Origin: Toxorhynchites rutilus septentrionalis
Taxonomy: Eukaryota; Arthropoda; Insecta; Diptera; Culicidae
Assembly (NCBI RefSeq): GCF_029784135.1
Contig: NC_073744.1
Location: forward strand, 14,426,929 to 14,490,928
Reading direction: 5' to 3'
DNA: 64,000 nt
Part shown: positions 1 to 11,330 of the stretch, one piece after another
How the letters are laid out: each line of letters opens with the position of its first letter
Numbering within the stretch: position 1 is the stretch's first letter
The notes under the pieces: model-generated
The model's input: the letters and a program-made list of their open reading frames with translations, nothing else
Databases searched by the model: none
What the model was told of the DNA's origin: nothing
Program-made: the position numbers and the translations under genes

Positions 1-744
1 CAAAAAAAAAGAAAATAAGCTTCTGGCTGGAAGTTCAACTGTCTAACTGAAAATGATTAATGAATATCAGTGTGACATTTAACAGGGTGGAATGGTAGAT
101 GAAGTCCTAGTATTGATATCATTTTTCGCTGCACATTTGCCCATGTTGCCGCAATCCGGAAGACACTCGCTTAAGGTGTTCGTCATCCCGTCATATACAT
201 AAGTCATTCGCTAACTGGACTATCTTCAACTGGACTTATCTACAATAAGGTGTACGTTAACTGGGCTGCGAAGCAGTTATGTATCAATAATAGAGGTCAT
301 CTTCAATTTGAGGTATAGATTTTACTGTTTTGCAGTCCATTTACAGAGTCGAATGAACTGCAAAGTTTAAAGCCTCTTAAAAACAAAGAAGAAGAAGATG
401 CGGTCCATTTAGCGAGTAAAATTGGATAATTGTATTGATTTACCGGCCCAATTAACGAACGATCACTGTATTGGTGACACTTACCTCGTTGCTTTGATGA
501 AATCTTGCGTGAAATTTGAGTGATGCATGAATCTTGCATCTGATTACTTTAACATATTTACATTCGAAAAAGGTCTTGCTAATTTGTTTGATAGAACGAA
601 TCATTGCTAACCATTTTGTGTTGCATGCAACATTCATGGGAACGAAGTTGATAGAAAGAATGCATAACACATGATTTGCCTTCGCATCTGCTCGCAAAAC
701 ATACCTCTTTCATTTGTTAAATTGCTCACTTGTTTTATCATTTT
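1..744. other. Unassigned A+T-rich sequence
   Basis: No recognisable protein, RNA gene or repeat boundary was seen. The short open frames here have no family motifs and overlap on the same strand, which suggests chance frames. Confidence 0.5.
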
Positions 745-915
745 CATTGTTGAGTTCTCAGGAGAAAAATTGCTGGATAAATTTACCGTCTAATGGTATA
801 TATTATAACATATATCGTAAGAACGATTCAGCGAAAAACGCATTTGAAAACTCTTAATAATCGTTACATTTTTCGTAGAGTGACCCCCTTATATAGAAAT
901 CAAATACGTAGTCCT
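745..915. repeat. Dispersed repeat related to 53708-53860
   Basis: The segment shares several blocks, in the same order, with 53708-53860: a TGCTGGATA block, a TCTAATGGTATATA block, and a CGTTACATTTTTCGTAGAGTGA block (about 22 bases, cited by position only as roughly 865-886). The copies differ by substitutions and small indels, so both are old. The function and full length of the family are not known from this window. Confidence 0.6.
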
Positions 916-2227
916 ACTAAAATACTCAACGATAAGAGAGCCAGCATTTGAAAAGTCGTCTCATGGCTCCATAAAAACGACTAGCAAACCGCGGGTATGC
1001 GTGTGAGGTCCTTACACACACGGGAGAGGAAGATTTACATTCGCGTGCGGATTGAATTCAAAGGGAATGGCTGTGATATCCCAACCTTCCCCAACGATTT
1101 ACAATTAATATTTGTTGTGCAATGTCTTCCATTCTGGGGTTTATGTTTAATTAAACATTTGGTATTCTTCAGTTGACAATAGTAATCTGCGTCCATCGGA
1201 AGAAACCACAAAATAAATGAGAAACAGGTTTCTTTATAGCAAAAAAAATAATAAAAATAAAAAAAACAAGTTGGCACACCCGCGCCATCGTTGAACGTGA
1301 TCGTAATATGGCAACTCACCGCAGCTGGGACAAAACTGGTATTTCATAATTATTATTAAAGCTTAATCATTAAAGCTGGTCACGTCCGTATCGAAGCTAT
1401 ATTAGCGTGAATTTTCCGAGCCGGAAGTCCCATGTGTGCTCGTTGTCGTTGTTGCCCCGGGGCCAGGGAATGGTTCAAAACGTGTAAAGCAGATATAAAG
1501 TGTGTGTATGAGTGTCAGTTGGGGCTGGGGGACTTTCGAAACTGCTCGTAATTAACATTTTAATTATCGTTATATTATCCACACATTAAAATTTCAAAGC
1601 GTTTTCAACAGTTGAACGAACAAATGCAAGCAAGAGGGAGAGCTACTAATAGAAATGCACAAAAAATAATGCTAAAAGGCATCGGAGTCCCGGACGAGGG
1701 AAAACTATTCATTATTATTATGCGGTGGTGTGGCTTACTCACGAAAACCGGAAATGCATGTCATGTAGTTGCTGCACTCACTAACTCACTCACTCGCTCA
1801 CACTTTCTCTCTCTCCCGGTCCAGTGTTCAACATTTCACAAAACATTTAGTTTCCCTGACTGAGGTCAGTAAACGGTTGGCAATCGAAACGAACTGGGAC
1901 GAACGGGGTCTGATCGTTGGAACGAAGCGATGATTTTGTGGGCAGCATTTTTCCCAACCCGATAACCAACCGTGAGAAGCGTTCCGACCACAGGACAAAC
2001 AAACCTCAGAGTGCAGGGGGAGGAGGGCGCACCCGGATCCGCATTTTGATGGATGACGATAATGAATTGTTTATAAGCCCTCCAGTGTATAGCGACAATG
2101 AGGGTGGAATCGTGGGTTCATGGGGTACTTAGGACAGGTTTTGCGACTGAAAATGTCACACCGCAGTAATGCTGGGCGCCATTGATCCCCGATCGCCGGT
2201 CGTGGTTTGTCATATGTTGAAATGGTG
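916..2227. other. Unassigned sequence
   Basis: No family motif is visible in any frame. There are short A and T runs and a locally G+C-richer patch at about 1880-2110. This could be host intergenic or intronic sequence. Confidence 0.4.
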
Positions 2228-2334
2228 TTACACCCAAACTAGTGATTGTATGTATGGAATCAGACATCTTTTTCTTGTTTTTTTTTTCATCTTTTTTTTT
2301 GAACTGCACCCAAAAAAGTCCAAACGACGTCAAC

Positions 2335-2412
2335 GGGGATCGATCCAAGGCCGGCTGGAATGCAAGGCTGTTTTACACGACCATACTATCCACATAGCTA
2401 ATGATGCTGTTG
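2335..2412 (-). ncRNA. tRNA-like RNA polymerase III core inside a repeat
   Basis: Read on the minus strand, this segment carries an A-box-like TTAGCTATGTGGATAG and a B-box-like GGATCGATCC about 50 bases apart, the spacing of a tRNA-type internal promoter. Related cores occur at 41596-41657 (minus) and 48558-48620 (plus). It does not fold into a full tRNA cloverleaf by eye, so it is called a tRNA-derived repeat core and not a tRNA gene. Confidence 0.55.
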
Positions 2413-2569
2413 AGTAAAGGTGTAAAGTAAAGTAAGTTGAGTAAAGGTAGTATAAAGGAGAGATATATCTATCTCGGTCTGCGCCGTGTATGTGACAAAG
2501 TATGCGGAAAGCTTTTTATTCTCTTGTTTCGCTCGCTCGTATTTATCTCATACACTTTATACATTTTTA

Positions 2570-3226
2570 CGAGGTTTTTTTTAAGCGGATATTCCAATTA
2601 ACGCGGTTTTTTTTACGCGGATTTTCCAATTAACGCGGATTTTCGAATCAACGAGGTTTTTTTTTACGCGGATTTTCCAATTAATGCGGTTTTTTTACGC
2701 GGTAACCGCGTAAAAAAAGACCAGTGCAATAGCACATCTCCCCTTCAGCACACATTTTTTTCTCACATTCCCTCAGAACAAATTACGGTAATTAGTGCTT
2801 GTAACGGAGTTTGGCGCTTAGTGCCGCACCTCATCACGATTCTTAAGTGGATTTTATGTGTAGGGTAACGGGGAGCTCGCCGGGCGGTACACCGGGACGG
2901 GGTTTCTTCGGACAGCTATTCGTGAATGTCTTTCCCTGTCTACTTAGCTCTGGACGGTCCAACAGTGGTACTGCACGTGCATTGGCAGAAGAGTGTACAA
3001 ATTACTAGGGAATCTTCTAGCAACAGCAGATGACCTCATTCGTGAGGAAAACCGAACTATAGCTACCAGTAACCAACGAAATTGCAGGAAAAAACTACGA
3101 GTCTTCAGAAGTGAGCAACACTCAACTTTTTACTTCCGTTCTACGTAAAGATTTCGGATTTTCGAATTAACGCGGTTTTTTTACGCGGATTTTCCAATTA
3201 ACGCGTTTTTTTTACGCGGATTATCC
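2570..3226. repeat. ACGCGG / TTCCAATTAACGCGG short repeat block
   Basis: Between 2570 and 2715 a unit of roughly 30 bases (ACGCGGATTTTCCAATTA plus a T run) recurs four to five times. It ends in the near-palindrome ACGCGGTAACCGCGT at 2697-2711. The unit returns at 3158-3226 and again right of the LINE at 5578-5600. It served as the landing site of the LINE at 3231-5567. The stretch between 2716 and 3157 shows no protein motif. Confidence 0.75.
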
Positions 3227-3637
3227 ACTTTTTTTTTTATAAATCGTTTATTTTTACAGGCTCAGTTACATTAGTTTAAAGGAGCCGAATTCTTAAATGT
3301 ATTTTTTAAAACTATACATATACAATTTTCCAAACACTATGGTTAGTAAGGTGGAAAACCGATTACTCGCGGTTTACTCGAGTTTAGAAGGGTGACATAT
3401 TCTTTCAGGAAGGGGATGGGATATAAGGGAATTGTTACAATGTTGATGATCACACTCAGTTCTTAAATCTATTCGTATATCTATTGTATATTTACATTTC
3501 AACTTATTTTATTGTTTATACCAAGGGGGGCAATCGCTCGCAATGGATGAAAAGGAGGGTATGAAGACATAGGGACAATCACACACGAAGATCGATAGTT
3601 TTAAGGAAAACATATGTTTGGGTCATGTAATCAAAGT

Positions 3638-4504
3638 CTAACCTCGGGCCCGAAGGGAGTTTTCTAAATTCGATCTGGCGACAAGATACACCTCGCACGA
3701 CCAAACAACATGCTCGATGTCGTGATAACCTTGACCACAGACGCAGAGATTGTTGCTGGCAAGATTGAAACGAAAGAGTAGCGCATCTAACGAACAGTGA
3801 TTGGACATGAGTCGGGAGAAGGTGCGAATAAAGTCCCGACTCAAGTCCAGACTTTTGAACCACGGTTTGAGGCTAACCTTAGGGATAATCGAGTGAAACC
3901 ACCGGCCCAATTCATCTTCATTCCACTTTCGTTGCCAGTTAGCGATGGTATTTTTGCGGACTAAAGAATAAAATTCATTGAAGGCGATTTGACGCTGATA
4001 AATATCGCCTTCAATTGCACCTACCTTTGCTAATGAGTCAGCCCTCTCATTACCCGGAATGGAGCAATGTGAAGGGACCCAGACAAAGGTAATGACATAA
4101 CAGCGTCTGGATAAAGCACTCAAAATTTCTCGTATTCTCTCAAGGAAGTACGGCGAATGCTTTTCCGGCCTCACTGAACGGATAGCTTCGACAGAGCTAA
4201 GACTATCCGTTACAATGTAATAGTGTTCAACAGGTCGTGAGGCGACGCTGTCCAGCGCCCAATGAATTGCTGCCAATTCAGCAATATACACTGAGGAAGG
4301 ATTCTGAAGACTGTGTGAGGTGTTAAAAAATTCGTTGAACACTCCAAATCCTGTGGACTCATTTATAGTGGACCCATCAGTAAAGTACATATTATCACAA
4401 TTGATACCCCCATACTTTTCATCGAAGATCGTTGGAGCGATCCTCGATCGTTGGTAATCTGAATATCCATGGATATCTTGCTTCATGGACAGATCAAAAT
4501 GCAC
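3638..4504 (-). pseudogene. RNase H and C-terminal region of the I-type LINE
   Basis: The frame continues that of the upstream reverse transcriptase. It shows the RNase H catalytic pattern: the Asp in YFTDGSTIN, the Glu in IAELAAIHWALD, the Asp in IVTDSLSS, and the His/Asp-containing block VPSHCSIPGNERADSLAK. RNase H degrades the RNA strand of the RNA-DNA hybrid during retrotransposition. A Cys/His-rich motif of the form CxC-HxxxHxxxxxC (NNLCVCGQGYHDIEHVVWSC) follows near the C terminus. The frame is lost at about 3660, and the last residues (ending FLKTIDLRV) continue in another frame down to 3579. It therefore has a frameshift as well as the in-frame stop at 4547-4549. Confidence 0.9.
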
Positions 4505-4546
4505 AGAGGAATTGATGTAGTCAGGGAAACAAACACGGTTGGGAAT

Positions 4547-5554
4547 CTACGAAGAAGGATCAACCTGCATGGAGATGAATTCATGATATGAACTCATGAA
4601 TCCGGAGTGAAAATTTAGCTCGATCAGCTGCTCAAAATTTCCGATCACCAATGGGTTCATAACCTTACACCGGATGAAGAACCGAAGAGATAATAAATTG
4701 AAGCGATCTTTTAGTGGGAGTAGGCCTGCCAAAACCTCGAGACTCATGGTATGCGTTGAGGGCATACATCCCAACGCAATACGGAGACAAAGATACTGAA
4801 TTCGCTCGAGTTTAATGAGGTGTGTTTTGGCAGCTGATTGAAAACAGAAACTGCCATACTCCATCACTGAGAGAATAGTTGTTCGATACAACATTATAAG
4901 ATCTTCTGGGTGGGCTCCCCACCAGGTGCCGGTAATTGTATGGAGAAAGTTTATTCTTTGATGGCATTTTTTACTCAGATACCTAATATGGGCCCCCCAA
5001 GTACATTTGGAGTCGAACCAGATCCCAAGATACTTGAATGACATAGCATGAGTGATCGGTTTACCCAAAAGTTGAAGCTTTGGTTTTGCTGGTCTATGCT
5101 TCCTAGAAAAAACCACCATCTCTGTTTTCTCCGTGGAGAATTCGATCCCTAGCCCAATGGCCCAGGTTGAAAAATTGTTCAAAGTATCTTGTAAGGGTCT
5201 TTGCAGGTCGGATTCGTTTGATCCTACGACAGACACCACTCCATCATCTGCAAGTTGTCTTAGGCTGCAATTTTGTGTAAGGCAATTGTCGATGTCGCTT
5301 ACATAGAAGTTGTACAAAAGGGGGCTTAAACATGAGCCCTGGGGGAGGCCCATGTAAGAGATCCGACTTACTGCCGAATCTCCGTGAGAAAAGTTCAAAT
5401 GTTTCTCACAAAGCAAGTTATATAACATATTATTCAATAGAGGCGGCAGACCCCGAGAGTGTAATTTGTCCGACAAAACCTCTATTGAAACAGAATTTTT
5501 CCCCTTTATGTCCAAGAATACTGAAGCCATTTGTTTTTTTTCGGCGTAATCCAT
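4547..5554 (-). pseudogene. Reverse transcriptase segment of the I-type LINE
   Basis: A frame of 335 codons contains the later reverse-transcriptase motifs in order. The block GLPQGSCLSPLLYNFYVSDI lies near residues 69-88, and the active-site block QLADDGVVS near residue 100 has ADD where many LINEs have YADD. It is followed by the STEKTEMVVF and SFKYLGIWFD blocks and by a thumb-like region ending in SVMEYGSFCF. The enzyme would copy the element's RNA into DNA at a nicked target. The first catalytic block survives only as VFLDIKG at the truncated start. The frame ends at an in-frame TAG at 4547-4549, after which the same frame resumes as the RNase H region, so the copy was one polyprotein and is now inactive. 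The chosen start is only the first Met after truncation. Confidence 0.9.
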
Positions 5555-5760
5555 GTGAATTTCTGAAGATTATCCACTTAACGCGGTTTTTTTTTACGAG
5601 GTACGTATCCTCCGCATAAAAAAAAAACCTGGGTGTATTGCTGTACCCTATATATTACCACTATTTGAGAGTCATGACATTTTCTGTTATTTTTAGACTC
5701 ATTTAAGGTAATAAATCGGGATGACAAAACATGAGCTTAAAATCAACTTTGGGTGTAGGT

Positions 5761-6164
5761 ATACCTCTGTATGCTCTGAATAGCAGTTATAAATATGAAA
5801 TAGGTTTTGGCTTTAAAAATATGCATAAGGGTCTGTGCCTCAGGGCACAAACGGAGGGCTTGGCGTAGGATATGAAGTGGTAGTAAATTCCACGCTTCGA
5901 AACATTTGAAATAATAGGGTATAACCTTCTTCCAAGATCATCTTCGTTCCGTTGATTCTGTCATCTGGTACTTACCTGCAAAAGAAGAAAAAATAGCAAT
6001 TCACATCGATTTGTTTACTTCGAAAATTACTAACGATGGGTTGTATCTGTGATAAAACCTCAAGGCAGTCGTAGGACTGCCCTGGACTTATTGATAATTT
6101 GTTTGAAGTTGCATCTGAAGCAATGCTGAATGAATGGATGTTTTGAAACATTACTGAACGTTCT
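5761..6164. other. Unassigned sequence
   Basis: No gene or repeat end is recognised between the CACCCAAA-ended element and the SINE. Two poor-quality short frames are present only. Confidence 0.4.
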
Positions 6165-6590
6165 TCTTTTTTTAAATTATGATGGTCCCACCTCATTCCC
6201 CTACAAAGGTTTGAGCGGGACGAGTTATTTTATTGATAATTATTATATAACAGTATTTACATTTTTCATCAACTAACCAGTATGCAAATTAAATTTAATT
6301 GAAAACGGACTGGTTATCTCGCAGACATAGATTACTAATCGAAAGAACAATATAAGCCATTATCTGATCGTATTTATCCCATGGCATGTCGAGAGAATTT
6401 CCAACCCGGGAAGACCCTAGACCGATCGGGATTTGAACCCAATACCTATGTCAGTATTAGCCTTGAATTTACAAAGGAATTCCCGCTTCACTGGATACCC
6501 GACAACGGTCTGTTAATCGTTTTCGAGACCAGACAGCTGAGTAAACCTAAGCCTCATTCCAGCCGATACTTCAGGTCCTACATCCAACCT
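6165..6590 (-). mobile_element. tRNA-related SINE, family S1, copy 1
   Basis: About 420 bp align closely with 47192-47620, and a diverged copy lies in the opposite orientation at 7696-8035. On the minus strand the element contains the B-box-like block GGGTTCAAATCCCGATC, then CTTCCCGGGTTGGAAATTCT and CGACATGCCATGG. It ends with CTTTGTAGGGGAATGAGGTG, a CCATCAT block and a short A-rich tail. It is non-coding. The internal B-box and A-rich tail fit a SINE mobilised by a LINE. A clear target duplication was not found. Confidence 0.75.
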
Positions 6591-6939
6591 GGAGTATAAA
6601 CGTATCAACCTGAAATCTGCAATGAGATCCGCCACAACACAAAAAAAAGCTCGTTATAATTATCTGTTGAAAAGATGAATTTACGAGTATTCCGGTTGAG
6701 CTATCCCTAGCTTCATTCCGGTTTCCACATTGAACCACTTGGAAAGCTTTTACTTTATTCGCGAAAACTACTTTTGCTTGATCTCAAGTCTTTCTATGTT
6801 TGTCAACGCGCACGGTCTCAAACTATTGCAGACTTCACAATTTTTTTTTTAATTTCATTGAAAAATTGAATTAAAATAAACACAAAACCAATCAATACCA
6901 TCACCATCATAGTCTTAAGATAAAATGAGTAAAAATAAA

Positions 6940-7150
6940 AAAATTATAGGAGATTGTGTCCAAGACACGACCGCATTGTTGACGTAGAACTACGCTGTAG
7001 TTTAATTTTAGTCGCTTGTTTATAACTGCGAATATTATTTTAAAATGCTACGAAATTTTAAAAATAACCATTCTACCAGTTTGGTCGGCCTGATATATAT
7101 TTTTTCTTGTAGAATCATTTGACGATTATTGTTTGATGATTATTTCTTGT
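6940..7150. repeat. Dispersed repeat shared (inverted) with 24180-24385
   Basis: Shared blocks include GTGTCCAAGACACGACC, TTGACGTAGAACTACGCTG, TTATAACTGCGAATATTATTTT-like (7021-7042) and TCATTTGACGATTATTGTTTG. The copy at 24 kb is in the opposite orientation. The first block is also present at 53398-53415. The repeat carries the GACGTAG..CTACG motif that recurs at several other sites. Confidence 0.65.
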
Positions 7151-7695
7151 CCTCGCAGGACCTTGTGAGGACCTTTATAGTATATCTAATAACTGTCTAA
7201 GTTCGTTGGTTTATCGTCTACCCACCGTGAACTCAAAACAAAGAATTATTTTTATAATTATTAAATATGTTATGAATAATTATTAGATATGTTATGAAGG
7301 TCCTCGCGTTAGTATTAGTAAAAAGCGTGCAGTTCGGGCATAACATTGCACGCTATTTTATACGTGTGAGTAATTTTCGTCTACGATACAAAACAATATA
7401 GTAAAGGTATCGTACATGCGATTATCAGGAAAAACGAAAGAAGAAGAGAAATATAGATTGAGTAATGAGGTATCTTTATAATATGGAAAAAGTCGTACAG
7501 TAACTTTACAAAAAATGAAAACCTGGAATTAAACAATTTTGATTCAAGTTTCCTAAGTGGTCACGGTTGGTATGGAGGCGCGCTGTTGGTTTTATGCTTT
7601 GCTTAGAACAAACGAAAACAAAACGCTCACTAGAATGATGGTGGTATCGATTATTTCTGATTGTAGCAGATCTCTTTTATGTTCTAAGTTGAAAC

Positions 7696-8035
7696 TTTTT
7701 GATATTGGGTTCAATTCCCAATCAGTCAAGGATCTTCCCGGGTTGGAAATTTTCTTGACATGCCTTGGAAAAAAACTTTGGGCCTGAAGTTGAGACTATG
7801 ACTATGTCAATGTCAATATGGATAGGAACATTGTTTGTTTCTTCGCAGTTTATGCCTATTTATTTAATGTTCTCTTGATAGATATTTATGCCTGCAACAG
7901 AGCCAGTTCGCTTTGTTTTTGTTTTTATAATACTGGCTTCTTGATATGTTTGAAAATAAATATTATCTATAAGATAAATCGTCCTGCTCAAACCTTTGTA
8001 GGGGTATGAGGTGGGCCATCATCATCAACATTATA
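7696..8035 (+). mobile_element. tRNA-related SINE, family S1, diverged plus-strand copy
   Basis: The left part has GGGTTCAATTCCCAATC and GATCTTCCCGGGTTGGAAAT, matching the B-box end of the other two copies. The right part has CTGCTCAAACCTTTGTAGGG and GGCCATCATCATCA, matching their 3' end. The middle is highly diverged. The 5' third, upstream of the B-box, is hard to recognise. Confidence 0.6.
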
Positions 8036-8084
8036 GAATGTGTGTGTGTGTAAAACGAGACGCGCATCACATAGTTGTTTAGTA

Positions 8085-8152
8085 CAGGGCGGACTCGATT
8101 ATATACAGTTTCTGATTTCTTTTCACTGTATATAATCGAATCCTATATACCG
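8085..8152. mobile_element. pogo-type MITE terminus (CAGG(G/T)CGGACTCGATTATATAC)
   Basis: The sequence follows a TA and starts CAGGGCGGACTCGATTATAT, with an inverted TGTATATAATCGAATCC close behind. The same terminal sequence starts at 63477. Ends of this shape belong to pogo-type Tc1/mariner MITEs. The matching far end was not found. Confidence 0.6.
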
Positions 8153-8914
8153 TTCTGAATAATATTTCAAACGCTTAAGGCATATGATGCAGAAAACAGA
8201 TCTAAACTGTATGCACAGATATTATTTGGTTGATATTTTTTAATAAATTAGTTCAATATGCTTTTAAGTTTTCTACTTTGGTACCTATTTGATGGAAAAA
8301 TTTAAAATTCATCGAATAAAAATGTTTTTTTAATTGAAGTGAGTAAGAATCAAACTTCGGACTGTAGCGTTGCCTGAACGGTCTTGGCTTTCTTTCATAC
8401 AACTAAAACTCGACCAATCGTTTTAGCGTGCAACTCTCGACTCTTTTATTTTTCCGAAATTAATTCTACAAACTAATTCTTCTACCTTCGAATTTCTGGG
8501 GAGGCGCTTGGAGTTACCCCGCTATATCTGCCGATAAATAATTATGCGCCGAGTAATCAAAAAAATGTCCCGTGTGTGTTGAACTGCCACGAACCGAATG
8601 GAAACTTGAGATTTGTTTCACTCGCACAAAAATAACAAAATTGATGTACGTAAAAAATGTAGACTCGGTAACAACATAATGTAATTAGAGAAGTGTTCGA
8701 TTTTCGACAAGGGTGATGCACTTTTGGATCTTGACGACAAAGCGCAAGTGTGCTTCAATGAAATATGGAAAAATGGAGCGAAGCATTCTCCAAGCGTCTC
8801 TATAATGATGTCTGAAGCGATTAGGGCCGCTTCAGGACACTATTTATAGAAAAAAAACAGATTTCGGACATTCTGTTTGCATAACGGTTTCTTGTGGTTT
8901 TAAGCTCAATTTAT
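8153..8914. other. Unassigned sequence
   Basis: This is mixed A+T-rich sequence. No coding motif, repeat partner or RNA gene was recognised. Confidence 0.4.
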
Positions 8915-8927
8915 ATTTCTGTACAAT

Positions 8928-9191
8928 TCTTTTTGGTTGGCTCTAACGTTCCCAGTGGAATTTTTGCCTTCTCGAAGTAAGTAATACTTGCGTCATTTTC
9001 ATAAGTAGTTAAGATTTCTATGGTGGATAACACGCCTTGAATGTATTCAAGAGTGGCAAGCTCTAGAATATGCGTGACCACAGTGCAAGTCGGAGGAAAT
9101 CTCTTTTGACGAAAAATTCCTCCGACCAGAACGGGAACCCGAACCCCCGGCATGATAATGTGGGACGCTAACCACTCGGCCACGGGATCAC
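8928..9191 (-). mobile_element. tRNA-headed SINE with 13-bp target duplication
   Basis: On the minus strand the element starts GATCCCGTGGCCGAGTGGTT, which contains an A-box (complement at 9171-9183). It continues through a B-box-like GGGGGTTCGGGTTCCCG (complement at 9131-9148) and a non-tRNA body of about 190 bases, and ends in AACCAAAAAG. The flanks carry the same 13 bases, ATTTCTGTACAAT, at 8915-8927 and 9192-9204. The B-box region looks shortened relative to a functional tRNA. The tRNA-like head with flanking duplication makes this a clear SINE insertion. Confidence 0.85.
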
Positions 9192-9204
9192 ATTTCTGTA
9201 CAAT

Positions 9205-9718
9205 AACTAATGCAATAAAATGATCAAACATCCGAAAATAACAACTAAGGGTCTGTCTAAAAGTGTACTGCAACCTTCCATGTACACACAAAAAGTCTTA
9301 AAAATTGTCTACAACCGTTGATGGCTGGTGAACTTGTAATAGAACTTTTACCACTTGTCTTTTAAATAAACTTACTGTTCAAAAACCACTTTTGTGATAT
9401 TTGCAAGCATTTACCTCTTCCCCTATTTTCCCCCAAGATGCTTTTCGTTCATTGATGTTTCTTTGTAGCTTCATGGTTTAAAATATTTTTGGGAGTTAAG
9501 TTATTCGTTGTTCAAAGTAATAACTTGAAGGTTAGGTTATTCACAAAGCATAAATTTTGATTCTTATTTTTTTTTACATAGTTTCAACTATTTTGTCATT
9601 ATCCTTTTGTACCAATTTCGCTTTTTTAATTCTTGAATTCGCAGCTTTTCGCCTTTTTCAGGTCTTTAAGTTTTTGTTTCTCTTTCATCTCTTCTTATTG
9701 CTTCCTTAACTTAGCCAA
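9205..9718. other. Unassigned sequence
   Basis: This is T-rich sequence without family motifs or a visible repeat partner in the window. Confidence 0.4.
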
Positions 9719-11330
9719 TAGAGATCGGGCTCGATTATCCGGGATTCGATTATCCGGAATATTTTATTTTTGATTTTCGAAATTTTTTAATAATTTCTAT
9801 AATAATTCCATATTGAATAGCTAATATGGGTATCAAATAAAAGGGCTTGACTAGTAGGATACAGTTATTTATAAAAAATGCAAATCTAAAATGGCGGCCA
9901 CTACAAAATGGCGGATCAGATTTTTTTCAGAGGATGTTGAACGTGGGAGGATTTTCAAAGCAATTTTCAAATTAAATGAAACTTTTTTCATATAGTGGGA
10001 TGGTTAAAAAATCCTACACAGATTTTATTATAATCGCGTATTACATTTTTATAATAAATCTTAATTTGAGTCTCCTCCACGGTCTATTTCACCTTCTGCT
10101 TCTAATATTTAAGTCTATTGTTTCGAAGGATATATTGGATTTGAATTTCATGCTACAGATCCTACACATCAATCTCACCTTAAACTATCACGATGATAAA
10201 ATACATTTAAATTTAATTGGTTTTTCTTGATTAAATTTTCAACTCTTAATTTTATAACAGCGTATAGCGATTCAATTTACCCTTTCCTCTCAGTTCAATA
10301 TTCTTTTCATCGATATCGAGCCTTTTATCTCCTATTTCTATTTTCATCTCTGTTGTTTCTCTCTAGCTTGATAATAAATTTTCTTGCAGCATCTCGAGTC
10401 GTTGTTTTGGAGTAGAGCGCGCACGCAGATTGCGTAACACCCACCAATTTGGGTATCAACTGAAATGATTTGACTAATAGAATACAGTATATTATCAAAA
10501 TATTTCGAAGAAAGGTGGGTAAGAAATGAAAATAAAAAAAAAATTTGAATGGTTTTAATTTAGAGAAGTATAATAATGATACAGATAATTTACTAAAAAC
10601 TAGAAAATAAAATAAGTGAAAAAAAACTTTTAAAGTTAAACGGTTTAATGTTCTAAAAGCTAGAAAATAATTAGCCAAATAGCAGTTAGTAGTTATCACA
10701 TCCGTTCCTTCGTTAATCTAGGACAATGATAAGACTAAAATAAAATCATGGGGTATATGATTTAACAACTAACTGTGGATAATATAAATCTAACGTTTAT
10801 TTCTTACCTAATTTTCTTCGTTTTTTTTTCATGATGTACTGTATTCTATTAGTCAAATCATTTTATTTGATACCGATATTGAGGGGATTGCAAAAAATAC
10901 ATAGTCGACCATTTAGTGGTGGCGAACTTTTTGAATTTATGTTTTTACTATGTTTCGTGTTCTCCAAATCAAATCAATCAACCATTTTTTAACGGAGGCC
11001 AAATTGAATTGGAATGAGATCATGGAATACGCAGTTATATAATGACATCAGAGATAAAGATGTGTTCCAAATTCCAGATCAAACGGTCAACAGGAAGGGG
11101 GTTAAATTTCTATTAATGTGTTACAGTGCTACAGACAAAGTTACAAAGTTACAAAGTCACAAACATACAAACGAACCAAGCTAGATAAAACCAAGAAACA
11201 AATTAGTGTAAATCATAATTATATTACGTTTACCGGAAGAAAGCTCTTTTTTTATGACTCGATTATCCGAAGGATTCGATTATCCGGAGTGAAAAAAAAT
11301 TCAATACTCCGGATAATCGAGTCCGACCTG
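9719..11330. mobile_element. Long pogo-type non-autonomous element (ends CTCGATTATCCGG)
   Basis: The left end has GGGCTCGATTATCCGG followed by a second ATTCGATTATCCGGA. The right end is the reverse complement, CCGGATAATCGAGTCC and GACCTG, followed by TA. Internal blocks such as AAAATGGCGGCCACTACAAA and the stretch near 11020-11100 match the shorter element at 49040-49592 in opposite orientation. The extra ~1 kb here (about 9950-10970) is A+T-rich and includes a ~40-bp inverted pair at 10446-10488 and 10836-10874. No transposase is encoded. The ends and TA target are typical of pogo-derived MITEs. Confidence 0.72.

Larger units (their letters stand above)
3231..5567 (-). mobile_element. 5'-truncated I-type non-LTR retrotransposon (LINE) with target duplication
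   Basis: The element runs on the minus strand and keeps the C-terminal part of a reverse transcriptase, an RNase H domain, a 3' untranslated region and a poly(A) tail (poly-T on plus at 3229-3238). It is flanked by a 12-bp direct repeat GATTATCCACTT at 3219-3230 and 5568-5579, the target-site duplication expected of target-primed reverse transcription. Its 5' half (gag-like ORF1, endonuclease and the start of the reverse transcriptase) is missing, as is usual for a truncated insertion. A fragment of the same 3' untranslated region recurs at 16022-16178. The RNase H domain places it in the I superfamily sensu lato; the exact clade is not resolved. Confidence 0.88.
2228..5760. mobile_element. 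Old MITE-like element with CACCCAAA ends, disrupted by later insertions
   Basis: The left end begins ACACCCAAACTAG near 2228, and the right end finishes TTTGGGTGTA near 5748-5758, forming short terminal inverted repeats. The same two ends bound 41436-41953, and internal blocks match as well: the tRNA-like core at 2335-2405, the block ending GCGGAAAGCTTTT near 2500-2515, and the block ACTCATTTAAGGTAATAAATCGGG-like near 5698-5721. The copy at 41 kb is about 520 bp, whereas this one is stretched to about 3.5 kb by the ACGCGG block and the LINE at 3231-5567. The superfamily is uncertain. Confidence 0.5.

Noticed and set aside
9131..9191. A tRNA gene on the minus strand
   Set aside because: The A-box half is tRNA-like, but the B-box region is shortened, there is no aminoacyl-stem pairing by eye, and the unit continues into a 190-base body with target duplications, so it is a SINE.
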